Shown here one piece after another: positions 22,117 through 30,348 of a stretch of DNA of 38,548 nt. How positions within the stretch are numbered: position 1 is the stretch's first letter; the number at the start of each line of letters is the position of its first letter. Origin of the DNA: Mycobacterium arosiense ATCC BAA-1401 = DSM 45069 (GTDB lineage: Bacteria > Actinomycetota > Actinomycetes > Mycobacteriales > Mycobacteriaceae). Location: the NCBI RefSeq assembly GCF_002086125.1, contig NZ_MVHG01000044.1, forward strand, positions 1 through 38,548. The letters are read 5' to 3'. The notes under the pieces are model-generated. The model did not search any database. It was not told the DNA's origin and was given only the letters and a program-made list of their open reading frames with translations. The position numbers were made by a program, and so were the translations under genes.

Positions 22117-24699
22117 TCAGTCTTCCGGAGTTGTCGCTGCACGAACCCGCGGCATGCCAATCGACACAGGGATTTTGCGGCCGGCATGCTCGGTGAATGC
22201 CACCGTCGAGTCGATGGCGTCCGGGGCGTTGACGAACGACACGAACCGCGACAGCTTGTCCGGGTCGTCAAGCACGCCCTTCCATTCGCACTTGTAGTTC
22301 TTGACGTGCCGCTCCATTGCGGCTTCGAATTCGGCGGCCAGGCCCAGCGAGTCGTCGCACACGACCTCGCGCACGTGGTCGAGCCCGCCATCGAGGGAGT
22401 CGACCCACGGCGCCGTGCGTTGCAGCCGGTCGGCCGTCCGGATGTAGTACATGACGAACCGGTCGATGTAGCGGACCAGCGTTTCGGTATCCAGATCGCT
22501 GGCCAGCAGCTGCGCGTGCTTGGGCGTCATGCCGCCGTTGCCACCGACGTACAGATTCCAGCCCTTCTCGGTGGCGATGACGCCCACGTCCTTGGAGCGC
22601 GCCTCGGCGCATTCCCGGGCGCAGCCCGAGACGCCCATCTTTATCTTGTGCGGCGCCCGCAGGCCGCGGTAGCGCAGCTCCAGGTCGATGGCCAGCTGCA
22701 CCGAATCCTGCTGCCCGTAGCGGCACCAGTCGGTGCCCACGCAGCTCTTCACCGTCCGCAACGCCTTGCCGTAGGCGTGCCCGGATTCCATGCCGCCGTC
22801 GACCAGGCGCTTCCAGATCTGCGGCAGTTGGTCCACCCGGGCGCCGAACATGTCGATCCGCTGACCGCCGGTGATCTTGGTGTAGAGCCCGAAGTCCTGG
22901 GCGATCTGGCCGATCAGGATCAGGTGTTCGGGCTTGATGTCGCCGCCGGGCACCCGGGGCACCACCGAGTAGCTGCCGTTCTTTTGGATGTTGGCCAGGA
23001 AGTGGTCGTTGGAATCCTGCAACGAGGCCTGCTCACCTTCGAGGATGTGGTCCGACCCGGTGGAAGCCAGGATGGAAGCCACGACGGGTTTGCAGATATC
23101 GCAACCCTTTCCGCGGCCGAAACGCTCCAACAGACCGGAGAACGTCCGGATTTCGGTGGCGGCGATGATCTCGAAAAGCTCCGCGCGCGACTGGCTGAAG
23201 TGCTCGCACAGGGCCTTGGACTGTTCGACGCCCTCGGCCTCCAACAGCTGCTTGAGCAGCGGGACGCACGACCCGCACGAGGTGCCGGCCGAGGTGCACG
23301 CCTTGAGCGCGGGAACATCCGCGCAGCCGTCGGCGATCGCACACTTCAGATCGCCCTTGGTGACGTTGTTGCAGGAGCAGATCTGCGCCGAATCCGGCAA
23401 CGCCCCAACGCCCAACGCCGTGCCGCCGCCGGAGGAGGCGGGCGCGATCAGCGCGAGCGGGTCGCCGGGCAGCTCGCTGCCGACCATCGGCCGCAGCACC
23501 CCGTAGGACGAGGCATCGCCGACCAGCACGCCGCCGAGCAGCGTCTTGGCGTCGTCGGAGAGCACCAGCTTGGCGTAGGTCCGGTTGACCGCATCGTTGA
23601 TGGCGACCTCGAGGCAGTTTTCGGTCGCTCCCATCGCGTCGCCGAAGCTGGCCACGTCGACACCCAACAGTTTGAGCTTCGTGGACAGGTCGGCCTCGCC
23701 GAATTCGGCGACGCCGTCGAGCAGCCGGTCGGCCACCACCTCGGCGGAGGTGTAGCCAGGCCCGACCAGGCCGTAGCAGCGGCCGCCGATCGCGGCGACC
23801 TCACCGATCGCGTAGATGTCGGGATCGCTTGTCCGACAGGCCACATCGGTGAGCACCCCGCCACGCTCGGCACGCTCCAGCCCGGCGGCGGTGGCCAATT
23901 CGTCGCGCGGCCGGATGCCGGCCGCGAAGATCACCAGACCGGCATCGATGACCTGGCCGTCGGTCAGGCTGACCCGCACCGACGCGCCGCCGTCGGAATG
24001 CTCGATCGACTCGATCGATTCGGTGCCGGTACCGACGTGCACCGAGATGCCGAGCTCGCCGATCATCCTGGCCAGCAGCGCGCCGCCGGCCTCGTCGATC
24101 TGCTGGGCCATCAGCCGCGGCATCATCTCGACGACATGGGTCTGCAATCCGAACTGGCGCAGCGCATTAGCGGCTTCCAGCCCGAGCAGGCCGCCGCCGA
24201 TGACGACGCCCGCGGCGGCGTGTGAGGTTTCCACCGCGCGCTGAGCGTCGGCGCGGATGGCGTCGAGGTCGTCAAGCGTGCGATACACGTGACAGGCGGG
24301 CAGATCGTGACCCGGTACCGGCGGCACGAAGGCGTACGACCCGGTCGCCAGGACCAAGGTGTCATAGCCGTGCCGCTGACCGTCGGCGGTGACCACCGTC
24401 TTTGTCGCGCGGTCGATTTCGGTAACGCGCCGGTTCAGAACCAGCCGGACCTGCTCGTCACCCTCGTATTCGTTGCCGGGCAAGGCCAGTAGCTTGCGAT
24501 CCCAATTTTCGGTGTAGGAGGTCAGTCCCACGCGGTCGTAGGCGGCGTTTGTCTCCTCGGCGAAAACCGTAATGCGCCACAGCCCCTCGGTGTCACGGGC
24601 GCGCAGCGCCTCGACGAACCGGTGCCCCACCATGCCATGTCCGACTACGATGATGTGACGCGGCGCACAGTTGGCGCGCGAAATCCCGTCGGCAGACAT
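22117..24699 (-). CDS. nirB: Nitrite reductase [NAD(P)H] large subunit NirB
   Basis: An 860-residue siroheme enzyme. From the N-terminus: an FAD/NADH oxidoreductase module (VVGHGMVGHRFVEAL; a second nucleotide fold VVIGGGLLGLEAANAL), a [2Fe-2S] BFD-type Cys region (ICSCNNVTKGDL, then SAGTSCGSCVPLL), then the sulfite/nitrite reductase half with CVGTDWCRYGQQDS and GCARECAEARSKD, which provide the Cys ligands of the 4Fe-4S/siroheme centre. It reduces nitrite to ammonium with six electrons. The ATG at 24699 has a weak ribosome site; an internal start is possible. Divergent from hsp20 with a 227-bp gap rich in palindromes. It matches Rv0252. NnaR and GlnR are expected regulators. Confidence 0.95.
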   Translation of the reverse strand: MSADGISRANCAPRHIIVVGHGMVGHRFVEALRARDTEGLWRITVFAEETNAAYDRVGLTSYTENWDRKLLALPGNEYEGDEQVRLVLNRRVTEIDRATKTVVTADGQRHGYDTLVLATGSYAFVPPVPGHDLPACHVYRTLDDLDAIRADAQRAVETSHAAAGVVIGGGLLGLEAANALRQFGLQTHVVEMMPRLMAQQIDEAGGALLARMIGELGISVHVGTGTESIESIEHSDGGASVRVSLTDGQVIDAGLVIFAAGIRPRDELATAAGLERAERGGVLTDVACRTSDPDIYAIGEVAAIGGRCYGLVGPGYTSAEVVADRLLDGVAEFGEADLSTKLKLLGVDVASFGDAMGATENCLEVAINDAVNRTYAKLVLSDDAKTLLGGVLVGDASSYGVLRPMVGSELPGDPLALIAPASSGGGTALGVGALPDSAQICSCNNVTKGDLKCAIADGCADVPALKACTSAGTSCGSCVPLLKQLLEAEGVEQSKALCEHFSQSRAELFEIIAATEIRTFSGLLERFGRGKGCDICKPVVASILASTGSDHILEGEQASLQDSNDHFLANIQKNGSYSVVPRVPGGDIKPEHLILIGQIAQDFGLYTKITGGQRIDMFGARVDQLPQIWKRLVDGGMESGHAYGKALRTVKSCVGTDWCRYGQQDSVQLAIDLELRYRGLRAPHKIKMGVSGCARECAEARSKDVGVIATEKGWNLYVGGNGGMTPKHAQLLASDLDTETLVRYIDRFVMYYIRTADRLQRTAPWVDSLDGGLDHVREVVCDDSLGLAAEFEAAMERHVKNYKCEWKGVLDDPDKLSRFVSFVNAPDAIDSTVAFTEHAGRKIPVSIGMPRVRAATTPED

Positions 24700-24773
24700 G
24701 GCTTTGAGAGTAACGGCCGGAAATTACGTTCTTTCCGCGCAATGTGACGGTCCTATGACGAGGATCTCACAAC

Positions 24774-24815
24774 TCACAGGAACCACTGTGATTGAACGTT
24801 CGCCGCCGGCGAACG
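24774..24815. promoter_or_regulatory. Two palindromes in the nirB/hsp20 divergent promoter region
   Basis: TCACAG-GAACCA-CTGTGA (24774-24791) has perfect 6-bp arms. CGTTCGCCG-C-CGGCGAACG (24797-24815) is a perfect 9-bp-arm palindrome around one base. They start 75-116 bp upstream of nirB and 112-153 bp upstream of hsp20. The first has the inverse orientation of a CRP/FNR site. Which regulator binds is unknown; NnaR is a candidate for one of them. Confidence 0.5.
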
Positions 24816-24926
24816 GCGAGGTGGAAATTTAGCGTGGTCGACTCATGTTTGTCCTAGTAGCCGGTCGCCGAGGCGCCGGTCACAGGAATCTCACAACCAA
24901 GCTCAAGCAAGCAGAAGGGAAACGTC

Positions 24927-25367
24927 ATGAGCAACCTCGCATTGTGGTCGCGACCGACCTGGGACACCGACCGGTGGTTGCGCGACTTCTTCGGCCCCGC
25001 CGCCGCGGCGGACTGGAACACCCCGGCGACCAGCGGTTTCAGGCCCGCCGCCGAGATCGTCAAGGACGGCGACGACGCGGTCGTACGGCTCGAACTGCCG
25101 GGTGTTGACGTAGACCAGGACGTCAAGGTCGAGGTCGACCGCGGCCGCCTGGTCATCCACGGCGAACACCGCGACGAGCACGCCGAGGAAAAGGACGGCC
25201 GCACGCTGCGGGAGATCCGGTACGGATCGTTCCGCCGGTCGTTCCAGCTGCCGGCCCACGTCACCGGCGACGCCATCACGGCGAGCTACGACGCCGGCGT
25301 GCTGACCGTGCGGGTCACCGGTGCTTACGCCGGAAGCCAGGCGCAGCGCATCGAGATCACCAAATAA
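24927..25367 (+). CDS. hsp: Hsp20/alpha-crystallin small heat-shock protein (Acr2-like)
   Basis: A 146-residue chaperone. A short N-terminal arm (LALWSRPTWDTDRWLRDFFG) precedes the alpha-crystallin domain at about residues 42-135 (FRPAAEIVKDGDDAVVRLEL; LVIHGEHRDEH; FRRSFQLPAHVTGDAITASY; GVLTVRVT). The C-terminal I/V-x-I motif is present as IEI. It binds unfolding proteins without ATP. AAGGGAAA precedes the ATG. It corresponds to Rv0251c, whose M. tuberculosis form is controlled by heat and envelope stress regulators; a full HspR inverted repeat was not found here, only a CTCAAG half-site at about 24901-24906. A strong terminator follows. Confidence 0.92.
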   Translation: MSNLALWSRPTWDTDRWLRDFFGPAAAADWNTPATSGFRPAAEIVKDGDDAVVRLELPGVDVDQDVKVEVDRGRLVIHGEHRDEHAEEKDGRTLREIRYGSFRRSFQLPAHVTGDAITASYDAGVLTVRVTGAYAGSQAQRIEITK

Positions 25368-25396
25368 CCTCCGGCCCGTCCCGGACGAAAACAGGC

Positions 25397-25431
25397 GAAT
25401 CCGGCGGGGCCCCAACGGCTCCGCCGGATTC
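25397..25431. terminator. Strong bidirectional terminator between hsp and the PEP-mutase-like gene
   Basis: A 15-bp stem with one G-T pair (GAATCCGGCGGGGCC against GGCTCCGCCGGATTC) closing a five-base loop CCAAC. It lies 29 bp after the hsp stop and 6 bp before the convergent stop. Confidence 0.85.
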
Positions 25432-25437
25432 ACCGCG

Positions 25438-26199
25438 TCAGCCCCAGCGGGCCAGCAGTTCCTTGGCGCGGCCCGCCAGTGCGGCCTGGAAGAAGGGCCC
25501 GAAGCTGACGCGCGCCACGCCCAGCGCACCGAAGGACGCCGGGTCGTCCTGATCGGGCAGCGCGATGGCGTTGACCGGCCGCTGCAACTCGGCGGTCAGG
25601 CGCCGCAACGTGTCGGGGTCGTGGCGGCCCACCGGATACAGGACGTCGGCGCCCGCGGCGGCGGCCTTGTTCAGTCGGGCCACCGCCCGCTCGACCCGAT
25701 CGGAGGCCTCGCCATCCTGGCGCAGGAACAGATCGGTCCGGGCATTGATGACCACGTGCACCCCGGCCGCGTGGGCGGCCGAGCGCAACTCGCCGACCAG
25801 GTCGGCGTGTTCGTCGGCGGACCGCAGCCGCTTGCCCTCCGCGTGCACGGTGTCCTCGATGTTGCACCCGACGGCCCCGACGCTCAGCAGGCCCTCGATC
25901 AGCCGGCCCGCCCGCTGCCCGTAGCCGGACTCGATGTCCACCGACACCGGGACGTCGACCGCGGCGGTGATCTGCGCGACCCGGGTGAGCACGTCGTCGA
26001 ATGTCATGCCCTCGTTGTCCGGTTTGCCGATCGAGTCCGCCATCGGATGGCTGCCCACCGTGAGCGCGGCGAAGCCGGCGCCGGCGGCCAGCCGGGCCGA
26101 CCAGGCATCCCACACGGTCGGCAGGATGACCGGGTTGCCCGGCCGGTGCAGTTCCAGCAGCGCGGCGGCCCGCTCGGCCGGTGCGGTGCGTCCCGTCAT
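25438..26199 (-). CDS. Isocitrate lyase/PEP mutase family protein
   Basis: A 253-residue TIM-barrel protein of the ICL/PEP-mutase superfamily. Visible are PTVWDAWSARLAAGAGFAAL at the first strand-helix, the metal-binding VDIESGYG, the CNIEDT loop and VVINARTDLFL. The catalytic KKCGH loop of true isocitrate lyases is missing, so C-C or P-C bond chemistry on an oxaloacetate-like acid is possible but not assignable; Rv1998c is a related protein from elsewhere in H37Rv. ATG at 26199 follows GGAG. In H37Rv hsp is followed directly by Rv0250c (from memory), so this gene is an extra here. Confidence 0.85.
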   Translation of the reverse strand: MTGRTAPAERAAALLELHRPGNPVILPTVWDAWSARLAAGAGFAALTVGSHPMADSIGKPDNEGMTFDDVLTRVAQITAAVDVPVSVDIESGYGQRAGRLIEGLLSVGAVGCNIEDTVHAEGKRLRSADEHADLVGELRSAAHAAGVHVVINARTDLFLRQDGEASDRVERAVARLNKAAAAGADVLYPVGRHDPDTLRRLTAELQRPVNAIALPDQDDPASFGALGVARVSFGPFFQAALAGRAKELLARWG

Positions 26200-26305
26200 A
26201 AGCGTTTGCTCCCTCGGCATCCCGGCCGGACGACCTGACGTCTGACGTGTGCGGTGAATAGTATCGGGGGCGTACTGTGATCCAAAACACTGCCGAGGAG
26301 ATGCG

Positions 26306-26620
26306 TTGACTCCCACACCGAGCACGACCGGCACGACCGAATTCGCCGAACTGCACGACCTCATCGGCGGCCTGCGGCGGTGCGTGAGCTCGTTGCGGGC
26401 CCGATACGGTGACAGCCCGGCCATGCGGCGCATCGTCATCGACGCCGACCGCATCCTGTCCGACGTCGACCTGCTCGACACCGACGTGTCCGAATTGGAC
26501 CTGGCGGGCGCCACCGTGCAGCAGTCCGGTGAGAAGATCGTCATTCCCGACACCCAGTACGACAGCGAATTCTGGCGCGACGTCGACGACGAGGGTGTCG
26601 GCGGTCACAACAGGTCCTGA
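26306..26620 (+). CDS. Conserved hypothetical protein (Rv0250c-like)
   Basis: A 104-residue acidic protein starting at TTG 26306 with GAGGAG five bases upstream; the ATG just before it reads into a stop at once. The N-terminal half is helical (FAELHDLIGGLRRCVSSLRA, then AMRRIVIDADRILSDVDLLD), the C-terminal half is acidic with IPDTQYDSEFWRDVDDEG. No signal or membrane segment. It always sits before the SDH1 genes in the order I recall, but a terminator separates it from sdhC here. Function is unknown. Confidence 0.8.
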   Translation: MTPTPSTTGTTEFAELHDLIGGLRRCVSSLRARYGDSPAMRRIVIDADRILSDVDLLDTDVSELDLAGATVQQSGEKIVIPDTQYDSEFWRDVDDEGVGGHNRS

Positions 26621-26626
26621 ACAACC

Positions 26627-26652
26627 CAAGCCCCCCGGAAAGGGGGGGCTTG
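26627..26652 (+). terminator. Intrinsic terminator between the Rv0250c-like gene and sdhC
   Basis: A perfect 10-bp stem CAAGCCCCCC/GGGGGGCTTG with loop GGAAAG, 7 bp after the stop codon and 48 bp before the sdhC start. The tail is not T-rich. It would either insulate sdh or work as an attenuator. Confidence 0.75.
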
Positions 26653-26664
26653 CATCTGTGTACC

Positions 26665-26688
26665 CTTCGACAGACAGCCCGTTCGAAG
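26665..26688 (+). promoter_or_regulatory. Small hairpin beside the sdhC ribosome-binding site
   Basis: CTTCGA (26665-26670) can pair with TCGAAG (26683-26688); the 3' arm touches the ribosome site GAGGAA (26688-26693). With the terminator just upstream this makes a two-hairpin leader in 62 bases. Regulation is inferred from position only. Confidence 0.35.
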
Positions 26689-26700
26689 AGGAACAACCAG

Positions 26701-27528
26701 ATGAGCGCACCCACGGCGAACCGTCCTGCGTCCGGTGTCTTTTCACCCACGCGCGCCCGTATCCAGGAACGGACCCTACGCACCGATCGGTGGTGGATGT
26801 CGCCGCTGCGGATCGATCTCGGCTTCGCGGCCTTCATTATTTATGCGACGGCGCGGGCGTTCCAGCGGGGTGACTTCTTCGTCGCGCAATACCATTACCT
26901 GACACCGTTCTACTCACCATGTCTGAGCAACGCTTGCGGCGGCGCTAGCGACTTCTGGCCGCAAATCCTGCCGAACGTCTGGTGGTTGCCGTTCGCGGCG
27001 TTGACACTGCCGTTCCTGTTGCTGTTCCGGCTGACCTGCTACTACTACCGCGGCGCCTACTACCGCACGGTGTGGCAGTCGCCCACCGCATGCGCGGTGG
27101 CCGAGCCCCGCGTGCACTACAGCGGCGAGACCAAACTCCCGCTGATCATTCAGAACTCCCACCGGTACTTCTTCTACATCGCCGGCATCATCTCGGTGAT
27201 CAACACCTACGACGCGATCGTCGCGTTCCATTCCGACAGCGGTCCGGGCGGTTTCGGGTTTGGCCTGGGCAACGTGATCATGGTCGGCAACGTCATCATG
27301 CTCTGGGTCTACACGCTGTCCTGCCATTCATGCCGGCACATCACCGGTGGGCGGCTCAAGCACTTCTCCAAGCACCCTGTGCGGTACTGGATCTGGACCC
27401 AGGTCAGCAAGATTAATACTCGGCACAAGCAGTACGCCTGGATCACGCTGGGCACCCTGATGCTCACCGACTTCTACATCGCGCTGGTGGCCAGTGGCAC
27501 CATTCCTGACCTCAGATTTGTTGGCTGA
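26701..27528 (+). CDS. sdhC: Succinate dehydrogenase (SDH1) membrane anchor subunit
   Basis: A 275-residue membrane protein with about five hydrophobic segments (for example near residues 38-52, 92-110, 155-170, 190-208 and 245-262). It matches Rv0249c and precedes the flavoprotein by 45 bp. It carries a cytoplasmic- or membrane-edge CHSCRH cluster (C208, H209, C211, H213) and a CLSNAC pair (C74, C79). The M. smegmatis Sdh1 structure was reported to hold a membrane-embedded Rieske-type iron-sulfur cluster, so such residues are candidate ligands. It anchors SdhAB and passes electrons to menaquinone. ATG at 26701 follows GAGGAA; longer upstream frames run through the terminator and are rejected. 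Confidence 0.9.
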   Translation: MSAPTANRPASGVFSPTRARIQERTLRTDRWWMSPLRIDLGFAAFIIYATARAFQRGDFFVAQYHYLTPFYSPCLSNACGGASDFWPQILPNVWWLPFAALTLPFLLLFRLTCYYYRGAYYRTVWQSPTACAVAEPRVHYSGETKLPLIIQNSHRYFFYIAGIISVINTYDAIVAFHSDSGPGGFGFGLGNVIMVGNVIMLWVYTLSCHSCRHITGGRLKHFSKHPVRYWIWTQVSKINTRHKQYAWITLGTLMLTDFYIALVASGTIPDLRFVG

Positions 27529-27573
27529 CAAGCCATTTCGAAATGGATTAAGAATTTAGCTAGCGAGGGTTTC

Positions 27574-29493
27574 ATGGTTGAAATCGAGCGGCACACGTTC
27601 GACGTGGTTGTGATCGGTGCCGGCGGCGCCGGACTGCGTGCGGTTATCGAAGCCCGCGAACGGGGTTTGCGGGTCGCGGTGGTGTGCAAGTCCCTGTTCG
27701 GCAAGGCGCACACGGTGATGGCCGAGGGCGGCTGCGCGGCCTCCATGGGCAACACCAACCCGAAAGACAACTGGAAGACCCACTTCGGCGACACCATGCG
27801 CGGCGGGAAATTCCTCAACAACTGGCGCATGGCCGAACTGCACGCCAAGGAAGCCCCCGACCGGGTCTGGGAGCTGGAAACCTATGGCGCACTGTTCGAT
27901 CGCCTCAAGGACGGCAAGATCAGCCAGCGCAACTTCGGTGGGCACACCTACCCGCGGCTGGCCCACGTCGGCGACCGTACCGGCCTGGAATTGATCCGCA
28001 CCATGCAGCAGAAGATCGTCTCGCTGCAGCAGGAGGACTTCGCCGAACTCGGCGACTACGAAGCCCGGATCAGGGTGTTCGCCGAAACCACCATCACCGA
28101 GCTGATCAAGGACGGCGACGCGATCGCGGGGGCGTTCGGCTACATCCGCGAAAGCGGCAACTTCATCCTGTTCGAGGCGCCCGCGGTGGTGCTGGCCACC
28201 GGCGGGATCGGCAAGTCGTTCAAGGTCACCTCGAATTCGTGGGAGTACACCGGCGACGGCCACGCCCTGGCCCTGCGGGCGGGCGCGTCGCTGATCAACA
28301 TGGAGTTCGTCCAGTTCCACCCGACGGGCATGGTGTGGCCGCCGAGCGTGAAGGGGATCCTGGTCACCGAGGGTGTCCGCGGTGACGGCGGGGTGCTGAA
28401 GAACTCCGACGGCAAGCGGTTCATGTTCGACTACATCCCGTCGGTGTTCAAGGGGCAATACGCCGAATCCGAACAAGAGGCCGACCAGTGGCTCAAGGAC
28501 AACGACTCGGCCCGCCGCACCCCGGACCTGCTGCCGCGCGACGAGGTCGCGCGCGCGATCAACTCGGAGGTCAAGGCCGGCCGCGGCAGCCCACACGGCG
28601 GCGTCTTCCTGGACATCGCCTCGCGGCTCACACCCGCGGAGATCAACCGGCGGCTGCCGTCGATGTACCACCAGTTCAAGGAGCTGGCCGGCGTCGACAT
28701 CACCAAAGAGCCGATGGAAGTCGGGCCGACCTGCCACTACGTGATGGGCGGCGTCGAGGTTGACGCCGACACCGGCGCGGCCACCGTCCCCGGGCTGTTC
28801 GCCGCCGGCGAATGCTCGGGCGGCATGCACGGGTCCAACCGGCTGGGCGGCAATTCGCTGTCGGACCTGCTGGTTTTCGGCCGGCGCGCCGGCCTGGGTG
28901 CGGCCGACTACGTGCGGGCCCTGTCCAGCCGCCCGGCCATCGCCGAGGGCGCCGTCGACGCGGCGGCCAAGCGGGCGCTGGCGCCCTTCGAGGCGCCGGC
29001 CAACGGCGCGGCCGCGGAGAACCCGTACGCCCTGCAGCTGGAGCTGCAGCAGTCGATGAACGACCTGGTCGGCATCATCCGCAAAGCCGACGAGATCTCG
29101 GAGGCCCTGGCGCGGCTGGACAAGCTGCGTGAGCGGTTCAAGAACCTGCACGTCGAGGGGCAACGTCGGTACAACCCGGGCTGGAACCTGGCCATCGACC
29201 TGCGCAACATGCTGCTGGTCAGCGAGTGCATCGCCAAGGCCGCGCTGCAGCGCACCGAGAGCCGCGGCGGGCACACCCGCGACGACCACCCGGCGATGGA
29301 TTCGTCGTGGCGCAAGGTGTTGCTGGTTTGCGAGGCGGCCGGCGGCGACGAGGTGATCCCGGACATCACCATCACCAAGAAGGATCAGACGCCGATGCGG
29401 CCCGATCTGCTGGAGCTGTTCGACATCGCCGAGCTGGAGAAGTACTACACCGACGAAGAACTCGCCGGGCACCCAGGACGGAGTGGCAAATGA
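27574..29493 (+). CDS. sdhA: Succinate dehydrogenase (SDH1) flavoprotein subunit
   Basis: A 639-residue flavoprotein. The FAD fold is VVVIGAGGAGLRAVIEA; the His that covalently holds FAD is H46 in GKAHTVMAEGGCAA. Active-site segments include QFHPTGMVWPP and LPRDEVARAI, and the FAD-binding end shows ATVPGLFAAGECSGGMHGSN with RLGGNSLSDLLVFGRRAG. It oxidises succinate to fumarate on the cytoplasmic face. GAGGG precedes the ATG. Its stop overlaps the sdhB start (ATGA), so the two are coupled. It corresponds to Rv0248c. Confidence 0.96.
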   Translation: MVEIERHTFDVVVIGAGGAGLRAVIEARERGLRVAVVCKSLFGKAHTVMAEGGCAASMGNTNPKDNWKTHFGDTMRGGKFLNNWRMAELHAKEAPDRVWELETYGALFDRLKDGKISQRNFGGHTYPRLAHVGDRTGLELIRTMQQKIVSLQQEDFAELGDYEARIRVFAETTITELIKDGDAIAGAFGYIRESGNFILFEAPAVVLATGGIGKSFKVTSNSWEYTGDGHALALRAGASLINMEFVQFHPTGMVWPPSVKGILVTEGVRGDGGVLKNSDGKRFMFDYIPSVFKGQYAESEQEADQWLKDNDSARRTPDLLPRDEVARAINSEVKAGRGSPHGGVFLDIASRLTPAEINRRLPSMYHQFKELAGVDITKEPMEVGPTCHYVMGGVEVDADTGAATVPGLFAAGECSGGMHGSNRLGGNSLSDLLVFGRRAGLGAADYVRALSSRPAIAEGAVDAAAKRALAPFEAPANGAAAENPYALQLELQQSMNDLVGIIRKADEISEALARLDKLRERFKNLHVEGQRRYNPGWNLAIDLRNMLLVSECIAKAALQRTESRGGHTRDDHPAMDSSWRKVLLVCEAAGGDEVIPDITITKKDQTPMRPDLLELFDIAELEKYYTDEELAGHPGRSGK

Positions 29494-30236
29494 CCTACAA
29501 CGCGACGATGCGGGTGTGGCGCGGCGATGACGCCAACGGCGGTCTGCAGGACTTCACGGTCGAGGTCAATGAGGGCGAGGTCGTCCTCGACATCCTCCAT
29601 CGCCTGCAGCAGACTCAGACGCCCGATTTGGCCGTCCGGTGGAACTGCAAGGCCGGCAAGTGTGGTTCCTGCTCGGCGGAGATCAACGGCAAACCGCGGC
29701 TGCTGTGCATGACCCGGATGTCGACCTTCGCCGAGGACGAAACCGTCACAGTCACGCCGCTGCGGACGTTCCCGGTGATCCGTGACCTGGTGACCGACGT
29801 CTCGTTCAACTACGAAAAGGCGCGCGAGATACCGTCTTTCGCGCCGCCCAAGGACCTGCAGCCCGGGGAGTACCGGATGGCGCAGGAGGACGTCAATCGC
29901 TCCCAGGAATTCCGCAAGTGCATCGAGTGCTTCCTGTGCCAGAACGTGTGCCACGTGGTGCGCGATCACGAGGAGAACAAGAAGGCGTTCGCCGGTCCGC
30001 GCTTCCTGATGCGGATCGCCGAGCTGGAAATGCACCCGCTGGACACCCGCGACCGGCGCAACGACGCCCAGGACGCGCACGGCCTGGGCTACTGCAACAT
30101 CACCAAGTGCTGCACCGAAGTCTGCCCGGAGAACATCAAGATCACCGACAACGCGCTGATCCCGATGAAAGAGCGGGTCGCCGACCGCAAGTACGACCCG
30201 GTGGTGTGGCTCGGCAACAAGCTTTTCCGCCGCTGA
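29490..30236 (+). CDS. sdhB: Succinate dehydrogenase (SDH1) iron-sulfur subunit
   Basis: A 248-residue protein, the length I recall for Rv0247c. [2Fe-2S] ligands are C53, C58, C61 and C73 (CKAGKCGSC). The second domain has C144, C147, C150 and C154 (CIECFLCQNVC) plus C202, C208 and C212 (KCCTEVCPENIKI), supplying a 4Fe-4S and a 3Fe-4S/4Fe-4S centre. It carries electrons from FADH2 in SdhA to the SdhC quinone/Fe-S site. It starts at ATG 29490 overlapping the sdhA stop. Confidence 0.95.
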   Translation: MTYNATMRVWRGDDANGGLQDFTVEVNEGEVVLDILHRLQQTQTPDLAVRWNCKAGKCGSCSAEINGKPRLLCMTRMSTFAEDETVTVTPLRTFPVIRDLVTDVSFNYEKAREIPSFAPPKDLQPGEYRMAQEDVNRSQEFRKCIECFLCQNVCHVVRDHEENKKAFAGPRFLMRIAELEMHPLDTRDRRNDAQDAHGLGYCNITKCCTEVCPENIKITDNALIPMKERVADRKYDPVVWLGNKLFRR

Positions 30237-30348
30237 GCACAAGACGTCGCGCCGTGGCACGTTAGGCCATCGCGGGACTCGGGTAACCGAACTGCATCCT
30301 GTCGGGTCGCCCCGCGCGGCCGTCTGTTCACGACCGGAAAGGCAGTTC

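Noticed and set aside
22087..24225. 712-codon plus-strand frame
   Set aside because: It is antisense to nirB; the opposite strand has all NirB cofactor motifs and this frame's product has no recognisable domain.
24774..24791. CRP-type site
   Set aside because: The palindrome is TCACAG-N6-CTGTGA, the inverse of the TGTGA-N6-TCACA consensus, so I kept it only as an unassigned palindrome.
24895..24910. HspR (HAIR) operator before hsp
   Set aside because: Only a CTCAAG half-site is present; the matching CTTGAG half at the right spacing is absent.
27556..29472. 638-codon minus-strand frame
   Set aside because: Antisense shadow of sdhA, low-complexity Arg/Val/Gly-rich product, common in high-GC genomes.
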